Positions 1 to 9,398 of a stretch of DNA of 64,000 nucleotides are shown in pieces (position 1 is the stretch's first letter; each line of letters starts with the position of its first letter). The notes under the pieces were generated by a model. The model did not search any database, was not told where the DNA came from, and was given only the letters and a program-made list of their open reading frames with translations. A program made the translations under genes and the position numbers. The DNA lies in assembly GCF_009650215.1 (NCBI RefSeq), contig NZ_CP045851.1, positions 2,383,001 to 2,447,000 on the forward strand, in the 5' to 3' direction. Source of the stretch: Actinomarinicola tropica. GTDB lineage: Bacteria; Actinomycetota; Acidimicrobiia; Acidimicrobiales; SKKL01.

Positions 1-942
<942 letters not shown>

Positions 943-1101
943 GCGGGAAGCCTCCGCCATCAGCGGGTGTGGGTGGGCGTGTCGAGCGCCCTCACCACGG
1001 CCGCCGTGGCGGTCGAGCACTGAGGGCCCCTACTCCGGGGACAAGTGTGGGCCGGATCGTCACGCGAACGCAACCTTCTGCGGACGCGCGTGCCCGAGGT
1101 C

Positions 1102-1512
1102 TCAGGCCAGGCCGGGGAAGAAGATGTCGATCTCGCGCGCCGCGGAGTCGGCCGAATCCGACCCGTGGATGAGGTTCTCGCCCATCTCGGTGGCCAGGTC
1201 GCCACGGATGGTGCCGGGAGGGGCCTCGGCCGGGTTCGTGGGGCCCATGAGGGTCCGCACGATCTTCCAGGTGTCGTCGGGGCCCTCCACCACGGCGACG
1301 AGGGCCGGCGACCGGCCGATGAAGCTGACGAGCTCGCCGTAGAACGGCTTGCCCTCGTGCTCCGCGTAGTGGCGGCCGGCGGTCTCGGCGTCGATCGTGC
1401 GCAGCTCGGCGGCGACGAGCGAGAGGCCCTTGCGCTCGAGGCGGCCGATGATCTCGCCCACCAGGCCGCGTTCGACGGCGTCGGGCTTGCAGATGACGAG
1501 CGTGCGGTTCAT
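1102..1512 (-). CDS. ndk: Nucleoside diphosphate kinase
   Basis: Transfers the gamma-phosphate of ATP to NDPs through a phosphohistidine, balancing (d)NTP pools in the cytoplasm. The 136-residue length is typical. The protein opens with [14 protein letters not shown], has the nucleotide-binding segment RTLMGPTNP, and carries the active-site motif NLIHGSDS with the catalytic His, ending in EIDIFF. An in-frame GTG at 1521 exists, but ATG at 1512 is preferred: it follows the TAGCGT hexamer by 7 nt (leaderless pattern) and gives the canonical N-terminus. No Shine-Dalgarno is visible. It lies between folC and mreB on the same strand. Confidence 0.96.
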   Translation of the reverse strand: MNRTLVICKPDAVERGLVGEIIGRLERKGLSLVAAELRTIDAETAGRHYAEHEGKPFYGELVSFIGRSPALVAVVEGPDDTWKIVRTLMGPTNPAEAPPGTIRGDLATEMGENLIHGSDSADSAAREIDIFFPGLA

Positions 1513-1525
1513 GCCGCGCACGCTA
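1513..1525 (-). promoter_or_regulatory. Candidate leaderless -10 of ndk
   Basis: On the minus strand TAGCGT (1525-1520) is followed by 7 nt and then ATG at 1512. There is no room for a Shine-Dalgarno, so transcription would start at or next to the start codon. The same arrangement recurs across the window. No clear -35. Confidence 0.5.
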
Positions 1526-1572
1526 CGCGCGACCGTCGTGACCTGGCGAAACGACGGCCGGCACGAGGTCGC

Positions 1573-2922
1573 CTAGAAGCCGAGCTCGTCCTCGGCCTCG
1601 GCGGCCTCCTTGGCCCTGACCATCGCCTCGGCCGTGCGGGAGTAGGCCGCGCGCACGGCGCCGACCACGTAGATCGAGCCGGCGACGACGACGAGGTCCT
1701 CCTCGTCGGCGAGGGCCACGGCCCGGGCCACCGCCTCGACCGGCTCGGGCACGACCTCGACCGAGCAGCCGAGGGACTCCGCGACCCGAGCGACGTCCGC
1801 AGCCGGGCGGGCCCGCGGGGAGCCCGGTGGGGTGCACACGACGACGAGGTCGAAGCCCGGCGCCCCGAGCGCCTGGAGCATCTCCTCGGTGTCCTGCTGC
1901 GCGAGCAGGCCGACGACGAGGTAGCGCGACCCGACGACGGTGAAGCTCTCGGCCAGCGCCGCGGTGAGGGACTCTGCGCCGTCAGGGTTGTGGGCCGCGT
2001 CGAGCAGGACCGACGGGGCGTGCGCCACCGGTTCGAGGCGGCCGGGGACGGTGACGGTGGCGAACGCCCCGGTGACGACGTCCTCGTCGAGCGGGCGGCC
2101 GAAGAACCCCTCGACCGCCGTCAGCGCCACGACGGCGTTGTCGCCCTGGTGCGCTCCGTGGAGCGGGAGGAAGAGGTCGGTGTAGCGGCCGCCCGGCGTG
2201 CGCAGGTCGAGCAGCCGGCCGCCGACGGCGACCTGGTTGGACTCGACGGCGAAGTCGGCGTCGCGCACCCACATGGTCTCGGCCGGCGCAGCATCGAAGA
2301 TGTCCCGCAGCTCGGGGTCGGTCTCCCCCAGCACGAACGTGCTGCCGGGCTTCACGATGCCGACCTTCTCCTCGGCGATGGCCCGCCGCCACCCCTCCGA
2401 GCGGTCGGTGTGGTCGGCGGCGACCCGGGTGAGCACCGACACCGGGGCGTCGACGACGTTGGTGCAGTCGTAGCGCCCGAGCAGGCCGACCTCGAGGACC
2501 GCGACGTCGACGGCCACGTCGGCGAACCAGTGGAACGCCGCGGCGGTGAGGATCTCGAAGTGCGACGGCGGACCGTCGATGATCGGCTCGATGGCCGCCA
2601 CCGCCGCGATGGCGTCGGCGAGCTCGTCGTCGTCGACCGGCTCGAGGTTGCGGCTCATCCGCTCGTTGATCCGCTCGAGGTGGGGGCTGGTGTAGGTGCC
2701 GACGGTGAGCCCGCTCGCCTGGAGCAGCGCGGTGGTCATGCGCGCCACCGAGCCCTTGCCGTTCGTCCCGGTGAGGTGGATGGACGGGTAGGCCCGGTGC
2801 GGGTCGCCGAGCACGTGGACGATCGACCGCATCCGGTCGAGCGACGCACCGGTGGGCCGCCCGGCGTTGGCCTCGAGGTTGATGTGGCGGTCCAGCCAGG
2901 CCAAGGCCTCGCGGAGGTTCAC
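1573..2922 (-). CDS. folC: FolC dihydrofolate synthase / folylpolyglutamate synthase
   Basis: Mur-ligase-type enzyme that adds glutamate to dihydropteroate and/or extends the polyglutamate tail of folates. The 449 residues fit the family. The N-terminal ATPase P-loop [12 protein letters not shown] is intact, followed by [25 protein letters not shown] and the late-domain motif [14 protein letters not shown]. Common bacterial versions read GLGGRLDATN and a longer DH-x-LG motif, so the middle motifs ([20 protein letters not shown]) are divergent but recognisable. It starts 19 nt after clpX on the same strand and probably shares its transcript. Whether both activities are present cannot be told from sequence alone. 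Confidence 0.93.
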   Translation of the reverse strand: MNLREALAWLDRHINLEANAGRPTGASLDRMRSIVHVLGDPHRAYPSIHLTGTNGKGSVARMTTALLQASGLTVGTYTSPHLERINERMSRNLEPVDDDELADAIAAVAAIEPIIDGPPSHFEILTAAAFHWFADVAVDVAVLEVGLLGRYDCTNVVDAPVSVLTRVAADHTDRSEGWRRAIAEEKVGIVKPGSTFVLGETDPELRDIFDAAPAETMWVRDADFAVESNQVAVGGRLLDLRTPGGRYTDLFLPLHGAHQGDNAVVALTAVEGFFGRPLDEDVVTGAFATVTVPGRLEPVAHAPSVLLDAAHNPDGAESLTAALAESFTVVGSRYLVVGLLAQQDTEEMLQALGAPGFDLVVVCTPPGSPRARPAADVARVAESLGCSVEVVPEPVEAVARAVALADEEDLVVVAGSIYVVGAVRAAYSRTAEAMVRAKEAAEAEDELGF

Positions 2923-2941
2923 CGGTGGGAGAGCGCCGGGG

Positions 2942-4216
2942 TCAGGACGCGGCGCGGCGGGGCCGCTGCTGGCGGGACGAGTCGCCGCGGGGCACGAGCG
3001 TGGGGTTCACCTTCTCGAGCACGACCGAGCGGTCGATGACGCAGCGCTCGATGTCGTCGCGGCTCGGGAGGTCGTACATCACGTTGAGCAGGACCTCCTC
3101 GAGGATGGCCCGCAGACCACGCGCGCCGGTGCCCCGGAGCAGGGCCTGGTCGGCGACGGCCTCGAGGGCGTCCTGGGTGAACTCCAGCTCGACGTCCTCG
3201 AGCTCGAAGAACCGCTGGTACTGCTTGATCAGCGCGTTCTTGGGCTCGTTGAGGATGCGGATGAGCGCCTCCTGGTCGAGGTTCTCGACCGGGCCGATGA
3301 CGGGCAAGCGGCCGACGAACTCCGGGATGAGGCCGAACTTGAGCAGGTCCTCGGGGAGGACCTGGGCGACCATCTCGCCGAGGTCGGCGTCGGTGCGACT
3401 GCGCAGCTCGGCGCCGAAGCCGACGCCCTTCTTGCCGATGCGGGACTCGATGATCTTCTCGATGCCGGCGAACGCCCCGCCGCAGATGAACAGGATGTTC
3501 GTGGTGTCGATCTGGATGAACTCCTGGTGGGGGTGCTTGCGGCCCCCCTGGGGCGGCACCGACGCGGTGGTGCCCTCCAGGATCTTCAGCAGCGCCTGCT
3601 GCACGCCCTCGCCCGACACGTCGCGGGTGATCGACGGGTTCTCGCTCTTGCGGGCGATCTTGTCGATCTCGTCGATGTAGATGATGCCGGTCTCGGCCCG
3701 CTTCACGTCGTAGTCGGCGGCCTGGATCAGCTTGAGCAGGATGTTCTCGACGTCCTCGCCCACGTAGCCGGCCTCGGTGAGGGCGGTGGCGTCCGCGATG
3801 GCGAAGGGCACGTTGAGCATGCGGGCGAGCGTGCGAGCCATCTCGGTCTTGCCGCAGCCGGTGGGCCCGATGAGCATGATGTTCGACTTGGCGAGCTCGA
3901 CGTCGCCGTCGCGGCCGCCCGAGTGCTGCACCCGCTTGTAGTGGTTGTAGACCGCGACCGAGAGGATCTTCTTCGCCAGCTCCTGGCCGACGATGTAGTC
4001 GTTCAGGAACTCGAAGATCTCACGGGGCTTCGGCAGCTGGTCGAACTGGAGGTCGGTGCCCTCGGACAGCTCCTCCTCGATGATCTCGTTGCAGAGGTCG
4101 ATGCACTCGTCGCAGATGTAGACGCCCGGACCCGCGATGAGCTTCTTCACCTGCTTCTGCGACTTGCCGCAGAACGAGCACTTCAGGAGCTCGCCTCCGT
4201 CTCCGAACTTCGCCAC
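2942..4216 (-). CDS. clpX: ClpX, ATPase subunit of the Clp protease
   Basis: AAA+ unfoldase that feeds substrates, including ssrA-tagged proteins, into ClpP. 424 residues, the usual length. The N-terminal C4 zinc finger is visible (CSFCGKSQ ... [10 protein letters not shown]), then Walker [12 protein letters not shown], Walker [11 protein letters not shown], and the C-terminal domain with [16 protein letters not shown] start at 4216 gives the standard N-terminus [18 protein letters not shown]. It lies 31 nt after clpP in the order tig-clpP-clpX-folC, an arrangement seen in many bacteria. The Arg-rich C-terminus ([10 protein letters not shown]) is not a known functional motif. Confidence 0.97.
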   Translation of the reverse strand: MAKFGDGGELLKCSFCGKSQKQVKKLIAGPGVYICDECIDLCNEIIEEELSEGTDLQFDQLPKPREIFEFLNDYIVGQELAKKILSVAVYNHYKRVQHSGGRDGDVELAKSNIMLIGPTGCGKTEMARTLARMLNVPFAIADATALTEAGYVGEDVENILLKLIQAADYDVKRAETGIIYIDEIDKIARKSENPSITRDVSGEGVQQALLKILEGTTASVPPQGGRKHPHQEFIQIDTTNILFICGGAFAGIEKIIESRIGKKGVGFGAELRSRTDADLGEMVAQVLPEDLLKFGLIPEFVGRLPVIGPVENLDQEALIRILNEPKNALIKQYQRFFELEDVELEFTQDALEAVADQALLRGTGARGLRAILEEVLLNVMYDLPSRDDIERCVIDRSVVLEKVNPTLVPRGDSSRQQRPRRAAS

Positions 4217-4247
4217 CTCGTCACATCCCCCGGTGTCTGGGCCGTCG

Positions 4248-4877
4248 CTACGCGCTCGCGGCGCGGATCGGGCCAGTGTTGTCGACCACCGCGCGCGGCG
4301 TGAGGATCTCGTCGATGATGCCGTACTCCTTGGCCTGCTCGGCGGTCATCACGAAGTCGCGGTCGGTGTCGGTCTGGATCTTCTCGATCGGCTGGCCGGT
4401 GTGCCGCGAGAGGACGTCCTCCAGCGCGGACTTCAGCCGCATGATCTCCTTGGCGGCGAGCTCGACGTCGGACGCCTGGCCCTGGGCCCCGGAGTACGGC
4501 TGGTGGATGATCACCCGCGAGTGGGGCAGCGCCAGTCGCTTGCCGCTGGTGCCCGCGGCGAGCAGCACGGCGGCCGCCGACGCCGCCTGGCCGAGGCAGA
4601 TCGTGTTGATGTCCGGCCGGATGTAGCTCATCGTGTCGTAGATGGCGAACATCGCGTTGATGTCGCCGCCCGGCGAGTTGATGTAGATGTTGATGTCCTT
4701 CTCGGGGTTCTCCGACTCCAGGTGGATGAGCTCCGCGCAGACGACGTTGGCCACGTCGTCGGTGATCGGGAACCCGAGGAAGATGATGTTCTCCCGCAGC
4801 AGCCGTCCGAACAGGCTGGAGCTGCGCTCGCCCCGGTTGGTCTGCTCCCAGATCTCCGGGTTCGGGATGTAGGTCAC
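4248..4877 (-). CDS. clpP: ClpP protease subunit (first copy, tig-clpP-clpX operon)
   Basis: Serine peptidase of the Clp complex. 209 residues from GTG at 4877, whose GTG overlaps the tig stop as GTGA, so the genes are translationally coupled. Catalytic Ser lies in [14 protein letters not shown], His in [11 protein letters not shown] and Asp in QTDTDRDF. The usual residues after the nucleophile are Met-Gly (ASMG); here they are Ala-Ala (ASAA). A second clpP lies 36 kb away at 40765-41391, which suggests a heteromeric ClpP1P2 as in other actinobacteria, though there the two genes are normally adjacent. There is no obvious propeptide beyond about 15 residues. Confidence 0.96.
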   Translation of the reverse strand: MTYIPNPEIWEQTNRGERSSSLFGRLLRENIIFLGFPITDDVANVVCAELIHLESENPEKDINIYINSPGGDINAMFAIYDTMSYIRPDINTICLGQAASAAAVLLAAGTSGKRLALPHSRVIIHQPYSGAQGQASDVELAAKEIMRLKSALEDVLSRHTGQPIEKIQTDTDRDFVMTAEQAKEYGIIDEILTPRAVVDNTGPIRAASA

Positions 4878-6301
4878 TGGTCGGTCGCTCCCTCGGTGTC
4901 GTCCTCGTCCGGGGTGTCCTCGGCGGCGGTCTGCTCGGCCTCGTCGGCCGCCTCGGCGGCGGCGATCAGGTCGGCACGGTCGATGCTGTTGCCCTGTGGA
5001 TCGGTGATGGCGACACGCTCGATGAGCCAATCGAGCGCCTTCTGCTTGCGCAGATCCGAGCGTACCTCCGGCAGTTGCCCACTGCGCTCGAACTCCTCGC
5101 GCACCCGCTCCACGGTCTCCCCGACCCGCTCGGCCAGACGCTCGAGCTCCTCGTCGACCTCCGACTCGTCGACGTCGATGCCCTCGGCGGCGGCGACGGC
5201 GCGCAGGGCGAGGTCGACGAGGACCGCCTGGGTGGCGCCCTCGCGGAGGGTCTCGACGAACTGGGCCTGGGGCTGGCCGGTCATGGCGAGGAACTGCTCG
5301 AGCTGGAGGCCCTGGGCCTGCAGGCTCATCGAGAGGTTCTGGAGCTGCTGCTGCATCTCGCTCGACACCATCGGCTGCGGCGCCTCGATCTCGACGAGGG
5401 CGGCGAGCGCCTCGGCCGTGGCGTTGCGCAGCGCGCTCTCGGCCTGCGCGGCGCGAGACCGCTCGAGGCGGGCCCGCAGGTCGGCGCGCAGCTCCTCGAC
5501 GGTGGAGAACTCCGACGCCTCGGCCGCCCACTCGTCGGTGAGCTCGGGCAGGACCTTCTCCTGCACCTCGACGACGTCGACGACGAAGTCGATCGGGCCG
5601 TGCGGCGGGTGGCCGTGCTCGTCGAGCTCGTCCTCGTCGTGGGTGTGGTCGTCGCCGGAGAACTCGAGGTGGTCGCCGGCGGAGGCGCCCCGCAGGTTCT
5701 CGTCGAGCTCTGCCACGACCTGGCCGAGGCCGACCTCGTAGGAGTAGCCGGCGGCGGAGAGGCCCTCGATGGGCTCTCCGTCGCGAGAGCCCTCGATGTC
5801 GATGCGCACGACGTCGCCGTCGGCGGCAGGCCGCTCGACCGCCACGAGCTCGGCGTACTGGTTGCGCAGCCGGTCGACCTGCTCGTCGAGCTCCTCGTCG
5901 GACACGGTCGGCGACGGCAGCTCGACGTCGAGGGACTCGTAGCCCGAGATCTCGATCGTGGGCCGGACCTCGACGACGGCGTCGAAGGTGACGGGGCCGG
6001 TCTCCTCGCCCGAGGTGATCTCGATCTCCGGGGCGGCGATGACGTCGACCTCGTGCTCGACGACGGCGTCGGAGTAGAAGGACGGCAGCGACTCGCGCAG
6101 CGCCTCCTCGCGTGCGACGCCCTTGCCCAAGCGGGCCTCGAGCAGCTTCCGGGGCGCCTTGCCCGGACGGAAGCCCGGCAGGCGGACCTCCTGGGCGATG
6201 CGGCGGAAGGCGGCGTCGAGCGCGGGCTCGAACTCTGACTCGTCGACCTCGATGGAGAGGCGGACCTTGTTCCCCTCGAGGGGTTCGACCGTCGTTTTCA
6301 C
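4874..6301 (-). CDS. tig: Trigger factor, ribosome-bound chaperone/PPIase
   Basis: Binds nascent chains at the ribosomal exit and assists folding. 475 residues from GTG at 6301. The N-terminal ribosome-binding domain contains the signature GFRPGKAPRKLLE; the FKBP-like PPIase domain follows (residues about 150-245), then a long helical C-terminal domain and an acidic tail ([14 protein letters not shown]). Unusual is a His/acid-rich insertion at about residues 215-235, HTHDEDELDEHGHPPHG, inside the PPIase domain, which could bind metal. The start is chosen because TACACT lies 9 nt upstream and the N-terminus then matches the family. A start at 6415 would run through tRNA-Pro on the opposite strand and is rejected. 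Confidence 0.95.
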   Translation of the reverse strand: MKTTVEPLEGNKVRLSIEVDESEFEPALDAAFRRIAQEVRLPGFRPGKAPRKLLEARLGKGVAREEALRESLPSFYSDAVVEHEVDVIAAPEIEITSGEETGPVTFDAVVEVRPTIEISGYESLDVELPSPTVSDEELDEQVDRLRNQYAELVAVERPAADGDVVRIDIEGSRDGEPIEGLSAAGYSYEVGLGQVVAELDENLRGASAGDHLEFSGDDHTHDEDELDEHGHPPHGPIDFVVDVVEVQEKVLPELTDEWAAEASEFSTVEELRADLRARLERSRAAQAESALRNATAEALAALVEIEAPQPMVSSEMQQQLQNLSMSLQAQGLQLEQFLAMTGQPQAQFVETLREGATQAVLVDLALRAVAAAEGIDVDESEVDEELERLAERVGETVERVREEFERSGQLPEVRSDLRKQKALDWLIERVAITDPQGNSIDRADLIAAAEAADEAEQTAAEDTPDEDDTEGATDQ

Positions 6302-6316
6302 AGTCCGGCGAGTGTA
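6302..6316 (-). promoter_or_regulatory. Candidate -10 of the tig-clpP-clpX transcript
   Basis: TACACT on the minus strand (6316-6311) precedes the tig GTG by 9 nt, so the mRNA would be leaderless or nearly so. No Shine-Dalgarno lies between. Confidence 0.45.
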
Positions 6317-6387
6317 CCGGTCGCCCCGGGGGGTCCCGCGCGGACGGTCCCTCCGCGGCGTGGCGCTAGCATCTCCCGGTCGGACCA

Positions 6388-6465
6388 CGGGGAGTGGCGC
6401 AGTCAGGCAGCGCACCTGCTTTGGGAGCAGGGGGTCGGGAGTTCAAATCTCCCCTCCCCGACCAC
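6388..6465 (+). tRNA. tRNA-Pro (TGG)
   Basis: Full cloverleaf: acceptor CGGGGAG pairs with CTCCCCG, the anticodon stem CCTGC/GCAGG holds loop TTTGGGA (anticodon TGG), the T-arm is GGGAG-TTCAAAT-CTCCC, and CCA is encoded (6463-6465). A TAGCAT hexamer at 6367-6372 lies 15 nt upstream and is a likely -10. Confidence 0.97.
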
Positions 6466-6491
6466 GGCGCCGGTCCTCGGACCGGCCACCC

Positions 6492-6566
<75 letters not shown>

Positions 6567-6595
6567 ACCACGACCACGGGAACCGGGGGGAACCA

Positions 6596-8092
6596 GTGAG
6601 CAGCTCGGCGGACGCCGTCACCACGGCGGGCAGGGTGCAGGGCGAGGCGCTCGACGGCGTCGTCGTCTTCAGGGGCGTGCCGTACGCGGCACCGCCGATC
6701 GGGCCGAACCGGTTCCGGCCGCCGCAGCCCCTCGAGGCGTGGGACGGGGTGCGCGAGGCGCTCACGCTGCCGCCGTCGTGCCCGCAACCGTCGCAGCGTC
6801 CTCCCGGCTGGCCCCAGGAGCACGCGCAGGACGAGGACTGCCTCCACCTCAACGTGTGGACACCCGGCGTCGACGACGGCCGCCGACCGGTCATGGTCTG
6901 GTTCCACGGCGGCGGCTACGCCATCGGCTCCGGCTCGTGGCCGCTCTACGACGGCACGAACCTCGCCCGCCGGGGCGACGTCGTCGTCGTCACGGTCAAC
7001 CACCGGCTCGGGCCCCTCGGCTACCTGCACCTCGACGGGCTCGCGGGCGACCGGCTCACGGGCGACGAGGCGAGCGTGTCCGGCAACGCCGGCATGCTCG
7101 ACCTCGTCGCCGCGCTCGAGTGGGTCCGCGACAACGCCGTGGCGTTCGGCGGCGACCCCGGCAACGTCACGATCATGGGCGAGTCCGGTGGCGGCGCGAA
7201 GGTCGCGACGCTGCTCGCGATGCCGACCGCCGCCGGTCTGTTCCACAGGGCGACGATCCAGAGCGGCCCGGCCCTCCGGGTCACGAAGCCCGAGCGGGCC
7301 CGGGCCGCCGCGGTCGAGCTCGTCGACGCCCTCGGCGCCGCCGACGACCCGTCCCGGCTGTGGAGCGCTTCGGTCGAGGAGATCCTCGCGGCGAGCGCGT
7401 CCACGTCCGCGGGCCGCATGGGCTTCAGCCCCGTGCTCGACGGCACGGTCATCCCCGCCCACCCGGGCGACGCGCTGGTGCGGGGGACGGCCAACGACGT
7501 CCCGGTCATCGTCGGCTGCAACCGCGACGAGAGCGCGGGCACCCTCCCTGCCGAGCTGGCCGAGGAGGACCTCCCGGACCGCCTCCGGTCGCAGGCGGGC
7601 GTCGCCGAGGACCACCTCGACGACGTGCTCACCACCTACCGCGCCGCCCACCCCGGGGCCACGCCGCTCGACGTCCTCTCGTTCGTGCTCACCGACCAGC
7701 GCATGCGCGCGGGGTCGATCCAGCTCGCCGAGGCCAAGGCCAAGGGCACGTCCACGCCGGTGTGGCAGTACTTCTTCACCTACGCCCTCGCGGGCCGCGC
7801 CGGGCACGGCTACGAGATCGCCTTCATGTTCGACAACCTCGGCGTCGGCGGCACGCCCCCTTCGGCGGAGCGCCAGCGCCTCGCCGACGCGATGTGCGAC
7901 GCCTGGATCGCGTTCGCCCGCACCGGCGACCCGAACCACGACGGCCTCGCCGAGTGGCCCCCGTTCGTGCCGCCCGAGCGGACGACCATGATCTTCGGTC
8001 GCGGCGCCTCCGCCGCGGTCGACGACCCCGACGCCGCCACCCGGGAGCTCTGGGAGCGGGTCGCCGTGGCCCGGCGAGCCTCTCGCCGCTGA
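6596..8092 (+). CDS. Type B carboxylesterase (alpha/beta hydrolase)
   Basis: Hydrolyses carboxylic esters; the natural substrate is unknown. 498 residues from GTG at 6596, preceded by GGGGGG. Family landmarks: VVVFRGVPYAAPP near the N-terminus, the paired-Cys segment EDCLHLNVWTP, the oxyanion-hole motif WFHGGGYAIGSG, the nucleophile elbow MGESGGGAKVATL (Ser), and the His region GRAGHGYEIAFMFDN; the acidic residue is probably the Glu in GCNRDESAGT. The elbow reads GESGGG rather than the common GESAGG. No signal peptide is seen, so it resembles the cytoplasmic p-nitrobenzyl-esterase type. It follows tRNA-Gly by 29 nt and precedes menB by 39 nt. Confidence 0.9.
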   Translation: MSSSADAVTTAGRVQGEALDGVVVFRGVPYAAPPIGPNRFRPPQPLEAWDGVREALTLPPSCPQPSQRPPGWPQEHAQDEDCLHLNVWTPGVDDGRRPVMVWFHGGGYAIGSGSWPLYDGTNLARRGDVVVVTVNHRLGPLGYLHLDGLAGDRLTGDEASVSGNAGMLDLVAALEWVRDNAVAFGGDPGNVTIMGESGGGAKVATLLAMPTAAGLFHRATIQSGPALRVTKPERARAAAVELVDALGAADDPSRLWSASVEEILAASASTSAGRMGFSPVLDGTVIPAHPGDALVRGTANDVPVIVGCNRDESAGTLPAELAEEDLPDRLRSQAGVAEDHLDDVLTTYRAAHPGATPLDVLSFVLTDQRMRAGSIQLAEAKAKGTSTPVWQYFFTYALAGRAGHGYEIAFMFDNLGVGGTPPSAERQRLADAMCDAWIAFARTGDPNHDGLAEWPPFVPPERTTMIFGRGASAAVDDPDAATRELWERVAVARRASRR

Positions 8093-8131
8093 CGGTTCGC
8101 ACCGCAGGGCACCGCGACCGATGATGGCGGG

Positions 8132-9025
8132 ATGGTCTCGGAGATCTTCGACCCCGAGGTGTGGTCCCCCGTCGAGGGATTCGCCTTCACCGACATCACC
8201 TACCACCGGGCGCGCGCCCACGGGACGGTGCGCATCGCCTTCGATCGGCCCGAGGTGCGCAACGCCTTCCGGCCGCACACGGTCGACGAGCTCTACACCG
8301 CGCTCGACCACGCCCGGCAGACGCCCGACGTCGGCTGCGTCCTCCTCACCGGCAACGGACCCTCGCCGAAGGACGGCGGCTGGGCGTTCTGCTCCGGTGG
8401 CGACCAGCGGGTCCGGGGCAAGGCCGGGTACCAGTACACCGACGACGATCCGGCGCCGAACCGGGCGTCGGCCGGGCGGCTCCACATCCTCGAGGTCCAG
8501 CGCCTCATCCGGTTCATGCCGAAGGTGGTCGTCTGCGTCGTCCCCGGGTGGGCCGCCGGCGGAGGCCACAGCCTCCACGTGGTCGCCGACCTCACGTTGG
8601 CGAGCGAGGAGCACGCCCGCTTCAAGCAGACCGACGCCGACGTCGCGAGCTTCGACGGCGGCTTCGGCTCGGCGTACCTCGCCCGCCAGGTCGGCCAGAA
8701 GTTCGCACGCGAGATCTTCTTCCTCGGCGACGAGTACTCCGCCGCCGATGCCCATCGGATGGGGATGGTGAACGCCGTCGTGCCCCACGCCGAGCTGGAG
8801 GCGACGGCGCTCGAGTGGGCGCGGAAGATCAACGGCAAGAGCCCGCAGGCCCAGCGGATGCTGAAGTTCGCGTTCAACCTGATCGACGACGGTCTCGTCG
8901 GCCAGCAGGTCTTCGCCGGCGAGGCGACCCGGCTCGCCTACATGACCGACGAGGCGGCGGAGGGGCGCGACGCGTTCCTCGAGAAGCGCGACCCGGACTG
9001 GTCGTCGTACCCCTGGCACTACTGA
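8132..9025 (+). CDS. menB: MenB, 1,4-dihydroxy-2-naphthoyl-CoA synthase
   Basis: Crotonase-fold enzyme that closes the ring of o-succinylbenzoyl-CoA in menaquinone synthesis. 297 residues. Diagnostic segments: FCSGGDQRVRGKAGY (CoA/oxyanion region), GWAAGGGHSLHVVADLTLAS, DADVASFDGGFGSAYLAR with the MenB-specific Asp/Ser region, and the C-terminal signature RDPDWSSYPWHY, which separates MenB from ordinary enoyl-CoA hydratases. No other men gene is in the window. The VOC gene begins 13 nt downstream and may share a transcript. Start ATG at 8132; GATGAT lies 6 nt upstream, a weak match to the leaderless -10 pattern. Confidence 0.94.
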   Translation: MVSEIFDPEVWSPVEGFAFTDITYHRARAHGTVRIAFDRPEVRNAFRPHTVDELYTALDHARQTPDVGCVLLTGNGPSPKDGGWAFCSGGDQRVRGKAGYQYTDDDPAPNRASAGRLHILEVQRLIRFMPKVVVCVVPGWAAGGGHSLHVVADLTLASEEHARFKQTDADVASFDGGFGSAYLARQVGQKFAREIFFLGDEYSAADAHRMGMVNAVVPHAELEATALEWARKINGKSPQAQRMLKFAFNLIDDGLVGQQVFAGEATRLAYMTDEAAEGRDAFLEKRDPDWSSYPWHY

Positions 9026-9038
9026 GCGACCGCGGCCG

Positions 9039-9398
9039 ATGACGGCGCCGACCGTCCTCGCCGTCGAGAGCGTCGAGGCGGCGCTCGAGTGGTGGGGCGA
9101 CGCGCTCGGCTTCACGACGTCGTTCGTCCACCGGTCCCCCGCTGCGCCCGGCGTCCTCAACTACGCGGTGGTCAGCCGTGACGACGTCGAGGTCCACCTG
9201 GCCCGCCGGCGCGAGCTCACCGACCGCCGGCGCGCCGAGCTGACCATCGTCGTCGCCGACCTCGACGCGCTCACCGGCGAGCTGGCGTCGCGCGGGGTCG
9301 GGGCGTCACGCCGGCACGACGGCGCCCTCGTGGTCCACGACCCGTCCGGCAACCGCCTGCTCTTCCGGGACCCCGACGACCTCAACCCACCCCGTTGA
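9039..9398 (+). CDS. Small VOC/glyoxalase-fold protein
   Basis: 119-residue vicinal-oxygen-chelate protein: one beta-alpha-beta-beta-beta module beginning AVESVEAALEWWGDALGF and a second ending in VVHDPSGNRLLFRDPDD, the typical close of glyoxalase/bleomycin-resistance-like proteins. Enzymes of this fold bind a divalent metal; the likely ligands here (Glu/His in VEVHLARR and the Glu/Asp near the end) are not certain, and many small members bind ligands without catalysis. It is 13 nt after menB. Its 3' end overlaps the convergent gene at 9382 by 17 nt. Specific function unknown. Confidence 0.8.
   Translation: MTAPTVLAVESVEAALEWWGDALGFTTSFVHRSPAAPGVLNYAVVSRDDVEVHLARRRELTDRRRAELTIVVADLDALTGELASRGVGASRRHDGALVVHDPSGNRLLFRDPDDLNPPR

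Noticed and set aside
1045-3039. Long plus-strand open frame opposite ndk and folC
   Set aside because: High GC makes long antisense frames common. The composition (Arg, Gly, Asp, Val-rich, no motifs) and overlap with two well-supported genes argue against coding.
6302-6415. Longer trigger factor starting at 6415
   Set aside because: The extra 38 codons run across tRNA-Pro on the other strand; GTG at 6301 has the leaderless hexamer and the family N-terminus.
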